Below are positions 63,400 to 64,000 of a DNA stretch of 64,000 bases, piece by piece. The position numbers and the translations under genes are program-made. The notes below the pieces were generated by a model, which was not told where the DNA came from, did no database searches, and was given only the letters and a program-made list of their open reading frames with translations. Position 1 is the first letter of the stretch. The number at the start of each line of letters is the position of its first letter. Where the stretch lies: positions 62,001 to 126,000 of the forward strand of contig MBPM02000060.1 in the NCBI GenBank assembly GCA_001695595.3, written 5' to 3'. The stretch is from Plasmopara viticola. Lineage: Eukaryota > Oomycota > Peronosporomycetes > Peronosporales > Peronosporaceae.

Positions 63400-63700
63400 T
63401 TGTGGCATCGGCTACGATCAAACCTTCGTTTGGGGGGGCAGTTCACGTCATTTTGGGCAGTGCTAAGTATTGATGCCAACTACGATCTCGCTTATCGAGA
63501 TGGATGTCAAGACAGCGTTTGAAGCGGCATTCTTATCAAAGATATCTATATTGTACAATCAAATAAATATGCTGGCTAAGACCACTAAGAATAAATATTG
63601 AATTTATGCGATCATTGAATGGACGAAGCAGTCACCGCGGATATTATCAGCGCTTTCATGGCTCTAGAATGCAAGTCTGGTCACTGCATCTAAAGTATGA
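63400..63700 (+). mobile_element. Copia reverse-transcriptase fragment
   Basis: The plus strand at about 63,490-63,530 reads EMDVKTAF, the conserved QMDVKTAF block of Copia reverse transcriptase, followed after a frameshift by LIKDIYIVQSNKYAG. Flanks are broken, and it may continue beyond the window. Confidence 0.55.
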
Positions 63701-64000
63701 AATTAGAAATGATCTTCACGTGAACAGCCTGATATCGGCTTTCAGTAATGAGCAATCAAAACTGACCAATCTTTCGACATGATAAACAAAAACGACCGCG
63801 ACTCCATAGAATTGGCAAAGCTACAAAACAATTTTGGAAGTCCACCTTGGCCACGCTTGGCATATTATACAAAATAGTTGCGAAGACGCCGCACGATACC
63901 GGACTCAAGTTGATCGAGAACATGTTTGAGGGTGGCTGAAAGCATGGAGATGCGATGAAGGACGTGCCTTCTTTGAGTACAGCTACCAGCTTTGTGTATC

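Overview
The window looks like a nuclear fragment from a peronosporalean oomycete (Phytophthora or a downy mildew). I infer this from short GT-AG introns of about 55-110 nt, compact genes 60-250 bp apart, an oomycete-type initiator (GCTCATT...) just upstream of one start codon, a stramenopile-style myosin carrying ankyrin repeats and a PH domain, and a heavy load of decayed Copia, Gypsy, LINE and SINE sequence. The species cannot be fixed from this sequence alone.

Layout. (1) 1-4973 is a tandem array of ten units of about 530 bp, each with one tRNA-Ala(UGC) copy. Only the copy at 726-797 has every stem intact and a close T-run. A decayed Copia element (about 4974-7450, minus strand) interrupts the array, which resumes at about 7590-9060 as three very diverged units. 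(2) 9.1-13.4 kb is gene-poor. It holds a tRNA-derived SINE with perfect 16-bp target-site duplications and a second short retroposon. (3) 13.48-14.60 kb encodes a protein joining a SAP30-type Sin3-binding domain to an ING-type PHD finger. (4) 14.6-23.5 kb is mostly decayed repeats, including a LINE remnant and a long foldback hairpin. (5) 23.7-26.3 kb carries a PX-domain protein and a peroxisomal-type adenine nucleotide carrier. (6) 26.3-30.2 kb is again transposon debris. (7) 30.2-53.6 kb is a gene-dense island of housekeeping and cytoskeletal genes: a WDR47-like protein, two tandem EGF-like membrane proteins, UBAC2, a giant myosin, a RING-H2/zinc-ribbon protein, a predicted N-myristoylated protein, a tiny twin-CX9C protein, alpha-tubulin acetyltransferase, a Tat-SF1/CUS2 splicing factor, a type-5-like acid phosphatase and the spliceosomal cyclophilin PPWD1. 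(8) 53.7-64 kb is a decayed Gypsy/Copia graveyard without a convincing gene.

Several genes were assembled from exons by matching splice sites and reading phase: SAP30-PHD, carrier, EGF pair, UBAC2, RING, myristoylated protein, CX9C protein, ATAT1 and Tat-SF1. Two of these (the 64-aa CX9C protein and the first exon of the myristoylated protein) are invisible to a simple ORF scan. No operon-type logic applies. The genes share themes of RNA splicing (Tat-SF1, PPWD1), the microtubule/actin cytoskeleton (WDR47-like, ATAT1, myosin) and ER/ubiquitin quality control (UBAC2, RING). The pattern matches the oomycete two-speed genome: conserved genes in tight islands separated by repeat-rich deserts.
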